A stretch of DNA of 64,000 nt from Blastobasis lacticolella. Lineage: Eukaryota; Arthropoda; Insecta; Lepidoptera; Blastobasidae. Both the position numbers and the translations under genes were made by a program. Numbering within the stretch: position 1 is the stretch's first letter; every line of letters starts with the position of its first letter. The notes beneath the pieces are model-generated. The model did no database searches and was not told the DNA's origin. It was given only the letters and a program-made list of their open reading frames with translations. Shown piece by piece: positions 35,701-45,752 of the stretch. The stretch covers positions 14,786,501-14,850,500 of the forward strand of contig LR990046.1 in the NCBI GenBank assembly GCA_905147135.1. The letters are read 5' to 3'.

Positions 35701-38700
35701 TTTATCTGAATTGTTATTCGTTACGACGAAGATTATCTGGATTTCTCAGTAATTCATCTCATTACAGTCGCATACAATGCACACCACATAATATATGACG
35801 CGATGGTATAATTTGCTTCCATTGTGTGAGCTATTTTGTAATCTATGCTTTACGTAACCAGGACATAACTCAAAGTAGTAGTGGTAAGGGTGATTTTCAC
35901 GCGGCATGTCACGCTCGCACATATACTCGTTATACTATGGTACAAGACACACGACACTTACTTAGACACCGTAAATGTGTATATAATTTCACGACTTACG
36001 ACATATTATGTTAACGAATTACTTTCGTAAAGTGCAATAACGGCGTGCTTTCTTGTGGTTTAATAATAAATAAATAATAATAATAAATATTCGTGGACAA
36101 ATTCACACAGTTTATTAGGTTAGAAACACACTCCTTTTATTTTTATAAATCAAACTTTTCGGAGTTTGCTAAATCAGACGTTGTAATTGTTTTATTTATT
36201 GTCTTACAGATGGTGAGAAAAGTAGAGTATACCTTTATGATAAAGCCATCTAAGAGAATGGCTTGAACCCTCGCTTCACTCTGGAGTCTACCTAATTCCC
36301 TCGAGTTAAGTTTTAACTTACTCGCTATGCTCGGGATTTAATTATAGAGTCCAATATGCCGCCCATGATGAAATACACTGCTTTATTCCCTCGGTGTACA
36401 ATCTACTATTCCAGTCACTAAAAACAGTGTGTGGCCTCCAACCGGGGCAAATATTAAAAACGAAGGCTCTATAGGTCACCAGTAATTGAATCATTATGGT
36501 CCCAACTAATTAAAATCAAAACTTAACTTTTTGTTTTTTGCTAACAAACTTTATCGAAACTTCAATGTAATGTAAACAAAACAATAGTTTCGCTCAATTC
36601 GATCGAGTTCATTCTGCATCGTACTTATTCGGAGCTACTCGGAACGTCTCGTTGACATGTGGCGGCTGATATTAGCGATAATATCGTTTATATTTCATGG
36701 ATTTTGGTTAACTAGAATATTTTCAGAAAAAATACCAATACTGTAGAGAGTCTCTATCTTTAATATTAGCCCCGGTTCTAGGCCACATACTGTATATATC
36801 TACTATTATGGAACATGAAAGCAAATAGTGTGTGTCATATTTATGTGTACTGATCACATTTGATTAAGAAGTAAAGGATTAATGGGGTTTACAAGAGACG
36901 TAAATGTTTGAGTATACCTAATTATACATTGGTTTAATGACTCGTCTTGCGAACACCATGCCAACTAGGAAGCATTAACTATAAATATTGTTTGACTTAA
37001 TATGATTTATTACTGTTTCAATATAAAATTATATTTTATAGGTAATTTTATTTACATGACGGGAATAAATTAAATGATGCTAATACTAGATAATACTTAA
37101 TATTACTTAGCTAATTGTAAACATACCTAATTATACTTAATCGGAGACGAGAACTTAGAAATTCGATGATAAACGACTACAGATTGTAAATTTTGCACAC
37201 ATTTTCAGCTACGCTTTTGTAATTTTCTCAAAGATATTTCAGTCTCGCGTAGTAAGGGTTTTCAGTTGTGAATTTTATGCTATGAAAACTGCATAAATTA
37301 AATTCTGCAGGAACGTACTAATACACAAACCCCTGAGGCCTCATGGGAGACCCAAGAAGCGATGGATTGACATCGCCGGACGCGAGAGCCAACGGCTTAT
37401 GATGTGAGGATGCCGAAGATCGGGCAAAGTGGAGAAGAATGGGTAAAAAAGCTGACCCTGGCAGGCCGGCATTGACCGCTATTATGATGATGATGACACC
37501 AACTCCCCGGACTGGGTCTCGTAGTCTTACAGGCTATTCAGCTTGGACGTCCGTAGGCCAGAAACTGGGCAGAAGCGTTTTCTGTTGTGAATTTTATAAA
37601 CTGCGATCTCCAACCCTTCTGTCATACATAACAAATAATAATATCTACATACCTGACGTTAGTGATGGTCATATTGGAGACCCCGGTGGCGTGGATGTCC
37701 TTGAAAGTGGCCCGGTAGCCGTCGGGCCCACCACCAAGCGCGATCGACAGCTCGTCGATGATTATGGGCTCCGACTGAAAGGGGAAAGGGTATTGTAAGG
37801 AAAAAATACATAGGAATCCTAGAAAAATTATTTTGTGAAGAAGGTATCCCAAATTATTTGCTGATTTGTTATTGATGTAGGTACCTATAGATTTCTTTAT
37901 GACTTTGCAATTTTATGTCGAGCGTTCATGTAGATTTAAATCTGTCGATAAATATTTATGATTGTACTATTAAATACTTATGTAAATTTCGTTTGTTTTA
38001 AATATTTGCATAATATCAGTACCTACAGGCACGAGAAAAACAAAATCGAACCCTCTGTTTGATGAGGAAAAAAACACCTTGAAGTGTTAGAAAAATGTTT
38101 GTAAAAAATATTGTTTATTTAGGCACCTCTTCGATACCGAATTCTGGGGCTCCCCCTTTAAGGTAGTCCACGAGGTTGTTAAAGCTTCGCAGGAGACAGC
38201 CGTCCACGTTCGCGTCTCGCCGGGAACATCGACCGCCAAACATTTCTGGAAAATAACCAATACAATCCTAAGTAATCTTTAACAACAGCCAGGGACTCTA
38301 TTTTTGTAACGCACGCCTCGATTCAAACGGTTTTCAATTCTAATTTTCGGCATAAAATATTCAATATTATTTAAATCACGTTGGCAACACCGAAGGAGTA
38401 TTAAGGTTCAAAAATAGAGATCATGTAACAAAATATGGCTAAAATAAAAAATTGAAAACTGTTCGAATCAAGGCGAGCGATTCAAAAATAGGGCCCCAAG
38501 TCTCTTGTTAGGGCGAGCCTCCTCTACATTATAGGAGAGTTTTGCTATAGGTAGATAATTGACAGGTTTTTTACTACTCAGTGAGAAACTAGAAGACAGC
38601 CCACCTGATAAATAGCGGCAACTGTAAGCCCGTAATATAGATGTTTCGGGTTACGCAAAAGTGTCTGAATCCTAGATAGTTCATGTACTTTTTTTGGTAT

Positions 38701-41700
38701 CATATGTAGGTAATTGTGCTGGCTACTTTACTGAACAGATTTTGATGAAATCTGGCAGTAATGTAGCTTATATCTCAGAGTAGCACATAGGCTAGAGTTT
38801 ATTCCGAAATTCATTGGAGTTCTCACAGGAACAGGTCCTGACGGAACTGACGAAGTCGTCAGCGGACTGACCTGGTGACCATTGCGCTACTGAGATCGTT
38901 AAATTGAAGTAAATAATTTTGATATTAGTATTCTGTGTAAATAGTACAGTAGTAATGAAATAGGTACCTTAACTACTGTTTCCAAATACTATTGTGATGA
39001 CTCACCGTAAGAGCAACAATTAGTATTCAACTAATGTACATGTTAATCGTAAAATAATTTGGTGTTTATTACATAAATTAGGATTATGGTGTAGTTAGAT
39101 TCAATATTAGCAAAATCGATTTTCGGTGATAGCACAATATATTCATTTCAGAACTCTTATCTCAAAGTCTGTAAAGTTTACTATGTATCTCACTAACAAG
39201 CTAACAAGATCCTTTGGCACAACACACGATCGTATCGAGTCCTCAATTTTCGGATTAACCTAACCTTATATACAATAGAGTATCTATGAAATAACAATAA
39301 GTAAGTACATAAAATATTTTGTACGAAACAACAAACGCATGAATGCACCGGTCAGCTGTTCCCAGCTTTCCTAGTAATACTTCATCAGTATGCGTGGCAG
39401 TTTCACATAACGGTAGTGGGCAGCCATACGCGATGGCTAGTGAAAACAATAGGCGCGTACGCCGCACAATAGGATGGACCTTCGTACGGCTAATATCCCA
39501 TGTTTTTGTATAGATGCGTTCACATAGCATCTGCATGCGTTAACTAGCAACACGAGTCGGTAAGCAATGATGCCAAGAGATTGAATAGAGAGCTGTGTTT
39601 GCTGGGAAAAGGGTTTTACAGCATTTTGTTTCTCGATATGATTGCTTGTTGACACGCGAACGTAGCGCAGGTATTTTTGTTAGTGATTGTAAATAGATGT
39701 TTCAATGACATTATCGTATATGTTATGATCGACAGTTAGGAGCGCCGGTGGCCGAGTGGTTAAGGTATCCGACTCGTAAGCGAGAGGTGCCGGGTTCGAA
39801 ACCCACTGCGGCCATGTACCAATGACTCTTTTGTGAGTTATGTACATTATACAGTATAGTTCATTGCTAACCGATGCTCACATGGTGAGGGAAAACATCG
39901 AGATGAAACTTGCTCGTTCAGGTGACTGAATGTGTCACCTTGATCCAGTCTAGTCAGGTTCCCTTGGTAGCAGGGTCACGGAGGTCAGATGGCAGTCGCT
40001 CCACTGTAATTATCTGATTCGCCAAATCCTGGATCATGGTCAAGGTGGACCCCGGGGCGCCGTGCGCGAGAGCACAAACTGGACATGAACGCACATTTTT
40101 TATTTTTTTTATTTATGAATGATAGTTACCGCTTACTGTTGAGTTGTCTGCTCTTTTATTACTGAGTAGCGTATAAAAACATTCACCTTTCAAAAAATCG
40201 GTTAGTAGGTAAGTGAATGTATACGTTTGAATGGCTGAGATGCGTTGCTGTTATGTAAGGATGTATTACGGGATAACCGACTTTCGGCTAGACTAGGCTA
40301 GACTTGGACGTCAAATTCTGAGGTAGTCAGTTTCTTATTTAGTCAGATTCGGACTAATCAATAATCGCGAACAAATTCATTCTAAACTAAGCAAAGCTTG
40401 TACTATGGGTGCTAGCTAACTGATATACTACTTATATACTTGTTTTTTAAATATATACTTATTATACATAGAACACCCAGACCCGTAACAGAAATTAAAA
40501 TTCATCATTTAAATTTCTGCCCGTCCGGGAATCGAGCCCGGGACCTCTCGCATGGTTGACTGGCGTGTTGACCACTGAACCACTCAGGTCGTCAGTAGAC
40601 TAGCCAGTCTAGCCGTCAGGACTAGAACTAGCCAGTACTTTTTGTTTAGATTACAGCCCTTGTGCGGTAAGTACTTAGTATTTTTTCTTACATGTGTGTT
40701 GAATAACGTTGTAAGTATGACTGTATAAAGTCGTGTGATGCCCGAGTGTGTTAGTAATTAATGTAATTATTAACATAATGACCCCAAATCATAGTGCACT
40801 ATTAACACTTTTTTCTGACTTAATATCTTTTATGGATTAGTTGCAATTTGACGATGAGTTTCTATAGCAAATAAAACACACCATTTAACACCAATTCATC
40901 AACCTCGTACCTACCTAAATGGTGCATTTCAGGTTTCAATCTAACTAAATTCACTACTACTATTACTTTTCATACGGTCATCAACAACATAGTCTTCTCA
41001 TTCTAAGTTACATTTTGGTACTTCCTTCAAGTTTTTTTTATTGGAAAGAGGGTCTTGGGAACGACTTTGAGCCAGGTACGGTCATGGCAGTCCCCGTGGA
41101 CTGGTTCATCCGGACATCTGATGCACCGGGGTCAACGACCGCCCGCTAAACTCGATCGTGCGCAAAAACTGTTAACGGTTACCACTGTACAGAAGACAGC
41201 AACTCGACCTGCCCTGTTTACTTCAGACCCGGGGGGCCCAACTGGTTATTGCCCCAAGGGCGATTTTGAAAATCCCTTCACACAATGGGGGCAACGCCGA
41301 GTTAATAAAGAACCAAGTGAGATGAAGAGAAAGACTTATATTGATAAAACTATATTATTAAATCACATCACTTTTTAATTATTATGACACCCTTACTACA
41401 ATTAAAAAAAGATAGAGAAGCTAATGCGATACTTGGTTATTAACATTTTCAGACAGCTTCTTAAAGTCTGGTGTCTTCTTAAATTAATGCGTTCCTGAAC
41501 TAACTACGAATTTAGTTTTTGTTTATTAAATAAATAAATATTTTTCTCAATTTATTAAATGTGTGTATTCCTTAATCGATTTTGTTCGTAGGCGCTTAGA
41601 CAGTAAGCACTGGGCTACTACTACGTGTATCCAGTTATGCTGACTCTGGTGGTGAGTAGGTTGATGTGCTGCCTACAGTACTTGTTGCTTCTACGCACTC

Positions 41701-44700
41701 TTTCGTGATCGCATCCGAGATATCAAATCGATTTTTTTAAATTGCCTAGCGGTAGATTCTGATTGATTGGTGTGATAAAGTGCAGTAGATAGGAGTAACC
41801 TATAATAAAAAAGTTGTTGACGGAAAGCATATCGCGCGTACCGTGAGCAACTCGTTCTTTTGGATTCATGTAATAATGCAGAAAAACAATCATGTCTCTG
41901 TTCATCATCATCTTGGCGTTAATGTCCTGTTTATGCTCTCATACACGAAGTCCCGGGGTCCGGCTTGACCATGATCCAGGATTTGGCAGATAAGATAATT
42001 ACAGTAGAGCGTTTGTCATGTCTCTGTTGATTTAAGATTATTTCTAGTTATTTGTGTATCGAGAAATAAAACCATTCAGTTTGAAAAGTGCTCATGAGCA
42101 TAATTGGACGATTGTTGGCCAGACTTTTAGGGTGCCGTACAACTAAAGGTAAACCAGAACCCTTTCAGAAAAGGATCATTTTCCTCTGTCTCAAGATTCT
42201 TTGGGGGTGGTAAACAGCATTTATATACCTACAATAACACGAGGAGTTATTTTTCCAACCGCAAATTTTACTTTGAGTATCAGAAAAGCTGGCTTGGCCG
42301 TGTGGTGTCCGGCAGAGTAGAATAGCACCAACCCCTTACACTCGTGGGTGTCGTACAAGGCGACTAATGTTTTCGAGGCAAAAGAGCAAGAGTCTCCGTA
42401 GTCTGGAAAATGGGCAGCAGCATTTTCCATTGTTAGATTTAAACACTGCGATCTCCAACCCGCCTGCCAAGCGTGGAGATTATGGCAGTAACGTCCCCTT
42501 TCGTGGGAGAGGCCCGAAGTCCTGCAGTGGACTTTTACGGGCTGTGATGATGATGTATCAGAAAAGCTAAAGAGATTTGAATGAAATATTTTCATTCATT
42601 TTGGTTCCCCCATTAAGACGCGAGTCCTAACTTGCGCTTGCCCCGTTTTTTCTTTCAAATCAATTTGTGCGTAAAGTTATATCATAATTAAATCTAGGTT
42701 ACATATTAAATCTAGGTACAAACTAAGATTTCTAGGCAATCAACACCTGGGTTGACGGTCGGTCGCAGTTAGCCCTTGTAACTGGACAATTTAACATAAT
42801 TGTTGTATTTAGACACGACTAGGTCAGAAAATCTAGTTTTGACCAGGGCTGCAAGTTCTGATGGCAATTATTCTGTATCTTGTTGGTGACAGGTATGTAT
42901 TAGACGTCCTGCTAATTGTGTTACAAGACTAAGGTCACATCACTAGTTTTATTTATTTGCCTGTAATGTTTGTTTAAAGGTGTTTAAGGCCAATGAAGAT
43001 GATGATGAATGTTTGTTCACCAAAAACTTGTAATACCAAGTTGAGTGATAGATGAGTTTAATACAATTTTAACTTTGTATAGTGTATGGATGTATCCGTG
43101 AAGACACTAGGGATGTTATGGTTATGCAATTTCAGATGTGGATATGGTCACAGATTAGAAATTATTTCGGATTGTTCGTTAGTTTCGGATAGTTGCGGTT
43201 ACGGATATTAAATTTTTGAGTAATTGTAAAATTAAAATATCTACAAATAGATAACTATTTGACTTTATTTCTAGGCTATCATCAGATAAAGCTTAGGTAT
43301 TAGGTATAGCTACTCTTTTTTAATTGTTATTTACTTTAAAATGCAAAAACATCTGTTATAACATTTAGACTTCGCTTCTATCCGAAATTATTTGAAACAT
43401 CTGTATGTTAGTGCCATGTAAGTTAGTGTAGGATATATGTTATTGATTAATTAGGGTTCCTTAGACCAGAAAATACACTGTAGCGTTTTCAATCTGCGAT
43501 TTCCAGCCAATAGTCTGCCAGGCGGTAACACTCCACAACGGAGAGAGGAGACTGAACTCTCAATTGTTAATAATGATGGTGTGATAACTCATAAACAAAA
43601 CGGTCAAAATATGAATACATAAAGCTAAATAAACGTCGACGCGGTTAAAGCAACAAATGATGGACGCCTTAAAATGAAATCTTATGAACCGTCCGGCAGA
43701 ACAGCTCCTATCTCCTTCGGTAACATCCTCTATTAAGAATTACGCAAGCATTGCGCATTTCTCCTGGCTTCCTTGGTTCCGCTATGGCGACAATCATATG
43801 TTATGGTGGACTGCGTAGGCGACGATAATGATAGTTCTTGTTTATTCCTATTACTCGCGCGACTTCGTTCGCGTACACCTACTTTATCCCAACCTACCCT
43901 TTTTTCTTGGTTATAAACATTCCTCTTGAATCACTCTATCTATTGTTGAAAATCGCATTATAATGCGTTAGCTAGTGTAACAGATTTAAGCGTACATATA
44001 TACATAGGGACAGACGGCGAGAAGCGATTTTGATTTGTACTATGTATAGATTGTGCTTTTATTCAAAGCGGTATTTAAAATAGAATAGTAAACCTACCGG
44101 ACATTAACAAAAAAATTACCGTCATTTTGTTGGGTGATGAAAGATTAGTAAGTATAGCAAACTCTGGGAACAGAACCATTGGTGGCAAAAACCGATCAAG
44201 TGCGAGGGACTCGTGCCTTGACTTTACGAATATTTCATATGAATTTGTTTAGCTGCTGAACGTAAAATTTGCGGTTGAGAAAGACAACATTGTTGCATGA
44301 AAATGCAGTTTACGAACCACAAATAAAACAATAAATCTATTTTACTTATAAATGGTCAGTATTGTATTGTGCTGGATTTCAGGATGAAGGTCTATTGAAT
44401 ACGTTGATTGAAGCTTCATTTTACCAGCTTAGTTACTGACCTTATTATTTTATTGTTTTCGGGTCCCAATAGCATAATTTCTATCAGCCATTTACAAGAC
44501 ACCACAGATAAATTTCACAATTTGACTTTAAAGAGATTTAGTAGATACATTGAAATGTTTAGTGTAGGTAGGTATTTTCTATTAATTTCAAGTTTATATC
44601 TTAAGTCGTTCCTAGGAAAAGGATCTTGAGTGTCCGTCAGATAGTCAGACAGATGCAAAGTGCTCCTATAAGGAACCCGTTTTTACATTTAGAGGTTTGG

Positions 44701-45695
44701 AAATTGGAGCCCTAAAAACGATTGCAGCAGTTTTATAAACAAAAAAACAAACTTTTGTGTGTATGTACTTACATCCAAACAGGCAGCCTTATCATTAAAA
44801 TAGGTCTTAATCGGCAACAAACTCAGAAATGCCAAAAGAATGAATCATCTAATTACCGATGTACGTACTTGGTTAATGTAAGATAATGGTTGTTCTGGAA
44901 TGAATTCTGGCGTGGGAATTGATAATTAATTAATAATTTTATTATCATCGTTTAATAAATATTAATGCACATAGTCTATATTGATTTGTAATGAACTTAT
45001 CGATTAGGGTCGTGCAAGACCTACAAATGTAGCAAAAAATTTTTTTCATAACATGTTTGACAAGATGTAAGATAAAAATCAAGTCACAAAGTGTAGTAAA
45101 AGAAAGTTTAGTGTCGACAAAGTCAGTGAAAGTGTCACTGGACACTTTCACGCGCGCATTATAAATTTATGATCATACAGTCATATTTTTACGAATATTA
45201 TCACTAAAAAAATAACAAATTAAAAAACCAAAAGGGAGGGTGTATGGATTAACGAGTCCCATGTACCAACCCTTATTACACATATAATTGTTTGAGCAAC
45301 ATTCATACAGTCAAAAACTTAAACATAATTAAAATATTGATAAGCACTTTACAGAATGAAGTTGTTACTTCAAAATTGTTGTTTAATTCCTTACTTCTTA
45401 GTTTTGAGATAAAGCCGGCCGGCGTTTCGGCCGTCCCACTTCTTTGCATATTTCAAAACATCTGAACTGAACATCATCTCTATAGAAATAAACATCTAAA
45501 AACCTTTATTTTAGGTATGTACCTATCTGCAGTGAGTACTTTTGCGTTTCTAGGGCACTTTTAACCTTAAACCACATAAAGCTCAACTCGTTTATCTACT
45601 TTCTTCTAAAAGAGGTGCATCCACTTACTTGGGTTAGATGAACTAGTAGCGGAAACGGCGGCGAGTACCACGAATATCACTTTATACTTTTCCAT
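26572..45695 (-). CDS. JHBP/takeout-like secreted lipid carrier, six exons (gene B)
   Basis: Join of complement 45629-45695, 38127-38245, 37653-37774, 28366-28499, 27594-27743 and 26572-26723: 744 nt, 247 residues plus TAA, all GT/AG and in frame. Signal peptide about residues 1-19; cysteine pair C29/C39; then APEFGIEESEPIIIDELSIA, the LGGGPDGY turn (75-82), a possible N-glycosylation site at N96, a beta-rich middle (FGPHISARARYRSSGVLLLV), and the C-terminal helix before PYEDWIVD. The DELSIALGGGPDGY and FGPHI..R.RY motifs place it clearly in the haemolymph JHBP/takeout family. It is closer to the common form of the family than gene A. Specific ligand unknown. A TATA box lies about 60 bases before the ATG. 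Intron 3 (9.2 kb) holds a separate gene on the opposite strand. Confidence 0.94.
27358..27566 (+). repeat. Dispersed element, GCGACTT family, copy 2
   Basis: Lies in intron 5 of gene B (26724-27593), just before exon 5. It begins agtggacccggcgcgacttc and ends agcgactttgttttatacta. It shares its layout with copies at 12791 and 43853. The rest of this intron shows nothing else recognisable apart from a gatgatgatgatgat run at 26885. Confidence 0.6.
27594..27743 (-). CDS. Gene B exon 5
   Basis: 150 nt, encodes GVKAKVYFRGAPYQRDGRTY, LKLQQLKLDFSVKDIQMGVE and NLHNGNAVL. The L.L.F...D...G..NL.NGN pattern is typical of the takeout family. Acceptor TTTCAG, donor GTACGT; GC-rich against an AT-rich intron. 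Confidence 0.93.
27890..28335. repeat. Composite repeat in intron 4 of gene B
   Basis: Bases 28210-28325 (ggacaggcatgctccatcta, then a cggccgcatcatcacttacc stretch and caggtgagatgg) match 57465-57545 and, in pieces, 56520-56870. The segment before it resembles other degenerate repeats. There is no coding potential. It fills most of the 622-base intron between exons 4 and 5. Confidence 0.5.
28366..28499 (-). CDS. Gene B exon 4
   Basis: 134 nt, encodes SDLETHQFQLTLFGPHISAR, ARYRSSGVLLLVRASGGGDY and WGEY. Acceptor CCACAG, donor GTAAGG, phase 1 on both sides of the codon split. Confidence 0.93.
28551..28690. mobile_element. MITE copy related to 1255-1466
   Basis: ttcagaaacaaaaagcgtga and then agcaaat, ataaaataaggtcc and atttttgtatca agree with the element at 1262-1340. 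The right part ends in atctgaatttag and ctgaatttaga. It lies in intron 3 of gene B. Confidence 0.55.
29322..31274 (+). CDS. Intronless Dpy-30-motif protein with YYYD..GRYYYD repeats, 650 aa
   Basis: One uninterrupted frame from ATG (context tacaaaATGA) to TAA. The N-terminal 340 residues are mostly helical and charged, with coiled-coil-like stretches (about 210-330). Residues 393-405, 430-444 and 478-492 are three copies of a G.(F/Y)YxD..GRxYY-type motif, 37 and 48 residues apart. Residues 541-579 fit a Dpy-30 motif, the two-helix dimerisation module found in COMPASS subunits and many axonemal proteins; QPADPIKQLSLHL is the core. A charged, alanine/glutamate-rich helix and a GEGEGEG tail follow. 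The gene lies inside intron 3 of gene B on the opposite strand. Lack of introns suggests a retrogene or a testis-type gene. I do not recognise a named orthologue; a ciliary/sperm-flagellar or chromatin-adaptor role is inference from the motif. Confidence 0.88.
   Translation: MNDLDEDTENKDSIEFLFDISKVVKHFYETPVILLTKTDFSDTIFNAMCSIRRLIRGTGNINQKDLIEQIVEYHLNWLRFVKEIDEYKKTMKDVPRQEIYEAAKYTIEVMAYRLKYYQRYMEKYRPYLPNTEQSNVTLDVEIVEDMHKHVIEALNNRLLCFKNYTCDQEFQVILSDAIDQLLHWLDTIHDGLSVMLTKYVNVNVPHLSGDLTKTLQQIVDEIKTSDDEQTTELLNELKQRGRQLSSMIRCTAPRNLEIAKVLDKISVLDERIRRLEGEPFSAAIMALQHKKHYLEKRLESLDNLKMHLKSIHDLAEIKFHEHDGEDESEYCVCKDFYQLRIFNHALPPEERERLVSALCYLWDSAVFGDKSHKSIISILSAVDVKEEFTDDIGTFYLDEHGRKIYKLPDDDNLYQANEQNKFVPLNDDSGNIYYYDNCGRYYYDAKSKQRVYKAHETASEYMMDSTGILLKVKEERDGVMYYYDNFGRYYLDDEGKHIYRDPDSVSEYENDGLGNLVRIRSQLDILQPCPDDAHVTEDFRYLRRAVGTALRHSIARVIILQPADPIKQLSLHLVKYRENMEFKDKLAREKEELHAERDFIKAETRAAAERAAREAALRAQRLYGEGEGEGYEHGGLDPSSSASSLIMSDL
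31273..31465 (+). repeat. Tandem duplication in the 3' UTR of the Dpy-30 gene
   Basis: Two copies of a 97-base unit, starting at 31273 (overlapping the stop codon) and 31370. Shared blocks are aactcgtgg, tctcttaattacttact and tgttatacttattcttatta. They differ at several positions, so the event is not very recent. Confidence 0.8.
31475..31480 (+). terminator. Candidate poly(A) signal of the Dpy-30 gene
   Basis: ATTAAA about 200 bases after the stop codon and just after the tandem 97-base repeat. Confidence 0.4.
32090..32225 (-). pseudogene. LINE reverse transcriptase fragment, degenerate
   Basis: On the minus strand the frame reads VTIIRPMMLYGCETYAALIA, which fits the xRPvxxYGcExW-type block near the C-terminus of RTE/L1-like reverse transcriptases. 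The flanks are too decayed to follow. Only this short part can be supported. Confidence 0.45.
32937..33070 (+). mobile_element. tRNA-headed SINE, strongly shortened
   Basis: gcgtcggtggtttaatggct, ggactcgtaagcgaga and gatctggtcaggctcccttg are recognisable from the head and middle; the 3' part is missing. Confidence 0.55.
33144..33255 (-). mobile_element. Second tRNA-headed SINE family, copy 1
   Basis: On the minus strand it begins cgacctgagtggttcaattg (A-box-like), then agggttcgattaccgg (B-box-like), and ends ttctgttacgggtctgggtg. The copy at 40472-40593 shares both boxes and the same end. It differs from the first family in the whole body. Confidence 0.65.
34827..34868. repeat. Near-perfect 42-bp palindrome
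   Basis: Two 21-base arms meet without a spacer at caagt|acttg; three arm positions mismatch. Located in intron 3 of gene B. It may be an operator-like or hairpin element, or a decayed transposon end. Confidence 0.6.
35232..35251. repeat. Target-site duplication, left copy
   Basis: atgactgttatgggatgttc, identical to 35587-35606; brackets the SINE. Confidence 0.9.
35252..35586 (+). mobile_element. Full-length tRNA-headed SINE with perfect 20-bp target duplication
   Basis: Head gcatcggtggcctagtggta (A box), gtaccgggttcgatactact (B box), middle with gaaacctgcacattcaggcg, and 3' part aattacctgatttgccaaat to attaacgcctagatg. It is bracketed by atgactgttatgggatgttc at 35232-35251 and again at 35587-35606. 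This fixes its ends and shows insertion by target-primed reverse transcription. Confidence 0.92.
35587..35606. repeat. Target-site duplication, right copy
   Basis: Identical to 35232-35251. Confidence 0.9.
37345..37497 (+). pseudogene. RTE-like LINE 3' end, plus strand
   Basis: Encodes the RPKKRWIDIAGRE tail block, continues with GQSGEEWVKKL, and ends in ggcaggccggcattgaccgc and an (atg)n tail. Related ends are at 54762-54894 and 21992-22036. It lies 155 bases before exon 3 of gene B (plus-strand order). Confidence 0.65.
37653..37774 (-). CDS. Gene B exon 3
   Basis: 122 nt, encodes SEPIIIDELSIALGGGPDGY, RATFKDIHATGVSNMTITNV and a split arginine. Acceptor TTTCAG, donor GTATGT. Confidence 0.94.
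38127..38245 (-). CDS. Gene B exon 2
   Basis: 119 nt, encodes MFGGRCSRRDANVDGCLLRS, FNNLVDYLKG and GAPEFGIEE, with the conserved cysteine pair. The donor is GTGCCT, weaker than usual; it is the only one that keeps frame into exon 3. Confidence 0.9.
39741..40094 (+). mobile_element. Full-length tRNA-headed SINE
   Basis: Best-preserved head in the window: gcgccggtggccgagtggtt (A box) and gccgggttcgaaacccactg (B box), with an intact anticodon-stem-like part between. The body follows, ending with ggatcatggtcaaggtggac, cgtgcgcgagagcacaaact and ggacatgaacgc. It is about 350 bp. Not a functional tRNA gene, because the cloverleaf runs straight into the SINE body. Confidence 0.88.
40472..40593 (-). 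mobile_element. Second tRNA-headed SINE family, copy 2
   Basis: Minus-strand head cgacctgagtggttcagtgg, B-box-like gggctcgattcccggacggg, and end tctgttacgggtctgggtgt. Pair of 33144-33255. Confidence 0.65.
41903..42006 (-). mobile_element. SINE 3' half, minus strand
   Basis: atcatcatcttggcgttaat, gtcccggggtccggcttgac and catgatccaggatttggcag: reverse complement of the first SINE family's 3' part. Confidence 0.7.
42299..42550 (-). repeat. Dispersed repeat, copy 2 (pair of 21308-21559)
   Basis: Reverse complement of the copy at 21308, with the same block order over the whole 250 bases and only scattered differences. Ends in a short (tgatga)n run. Confidence 0.7.
43853..44050 (+). repeat. Dispersed element, GCGACTT family, copy 3
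   Basis: actcgcgcgacttcgttcgc, gtacacctactttatcccaa, the ttttttcttggttataaaca block, ttgttgaaaatcgcattata and agggacagacggcgagaagc in the same order as in the copies at 12791 and 27358. Confidence 0.6.
45629..45695 (-). CDS. Gene B exon 1 (signal peptide)
   Basis: 67 nt, encodes MEKYKVIFVVLAAVSATSSS and NP, followed by donor GTAAGT in phase 1. It is a compact secretion signal, separated by 7.4 kb from exon 2. Confidence 0.88.
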
Positions 45696-45752
45696 TATGA
45701 TTTTAAAAATATTGTTGTGTTTAAGATTAGGAAATGGTTACGCGCGGTTTTC

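Larger units (their letters stand above)
28500..37652. other. Intron 3 of gene B, 9.2 kb, with a nested gene
   Basis: Contains a plus-strand gene (29322-31274) and mobile elements listed separately. 28700-29320 is AT-rich with no further feature apart from possible promoter sequence. 31500-32090, 33260-34550, 34690-35230 and 35610-37340 show no gene I can support. Confidence 0.5.
38246..45628. other. Intron 1 of gene B, 7.4 kb, repeat-rich
   Basis: Holds SINEs at 39741, 40472 and 41903, the dispersed repeat at 42299, and the GCGACTT-family element at 43853. 38300-39740, 40600-41900, 42560-43850 and 44050-45620 have no gene I can support. The 107-codon open frame at 41055-41378 has no recognised domain and is probably repeat-derived. 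Confidence 0.5.

Noticed and set aside
39741..39815. tRNA-like sequence with A and B boxes
   Set aside because: It runs directly into a SINE body shared with several other loci, so it is a SINE head and not a tRNA gene.
41055..41378. 107-codon plus-strand open frame
   Set aside because: No recognised domain, no promoter or splice context, within repeat-rich intron 1 of gene B.
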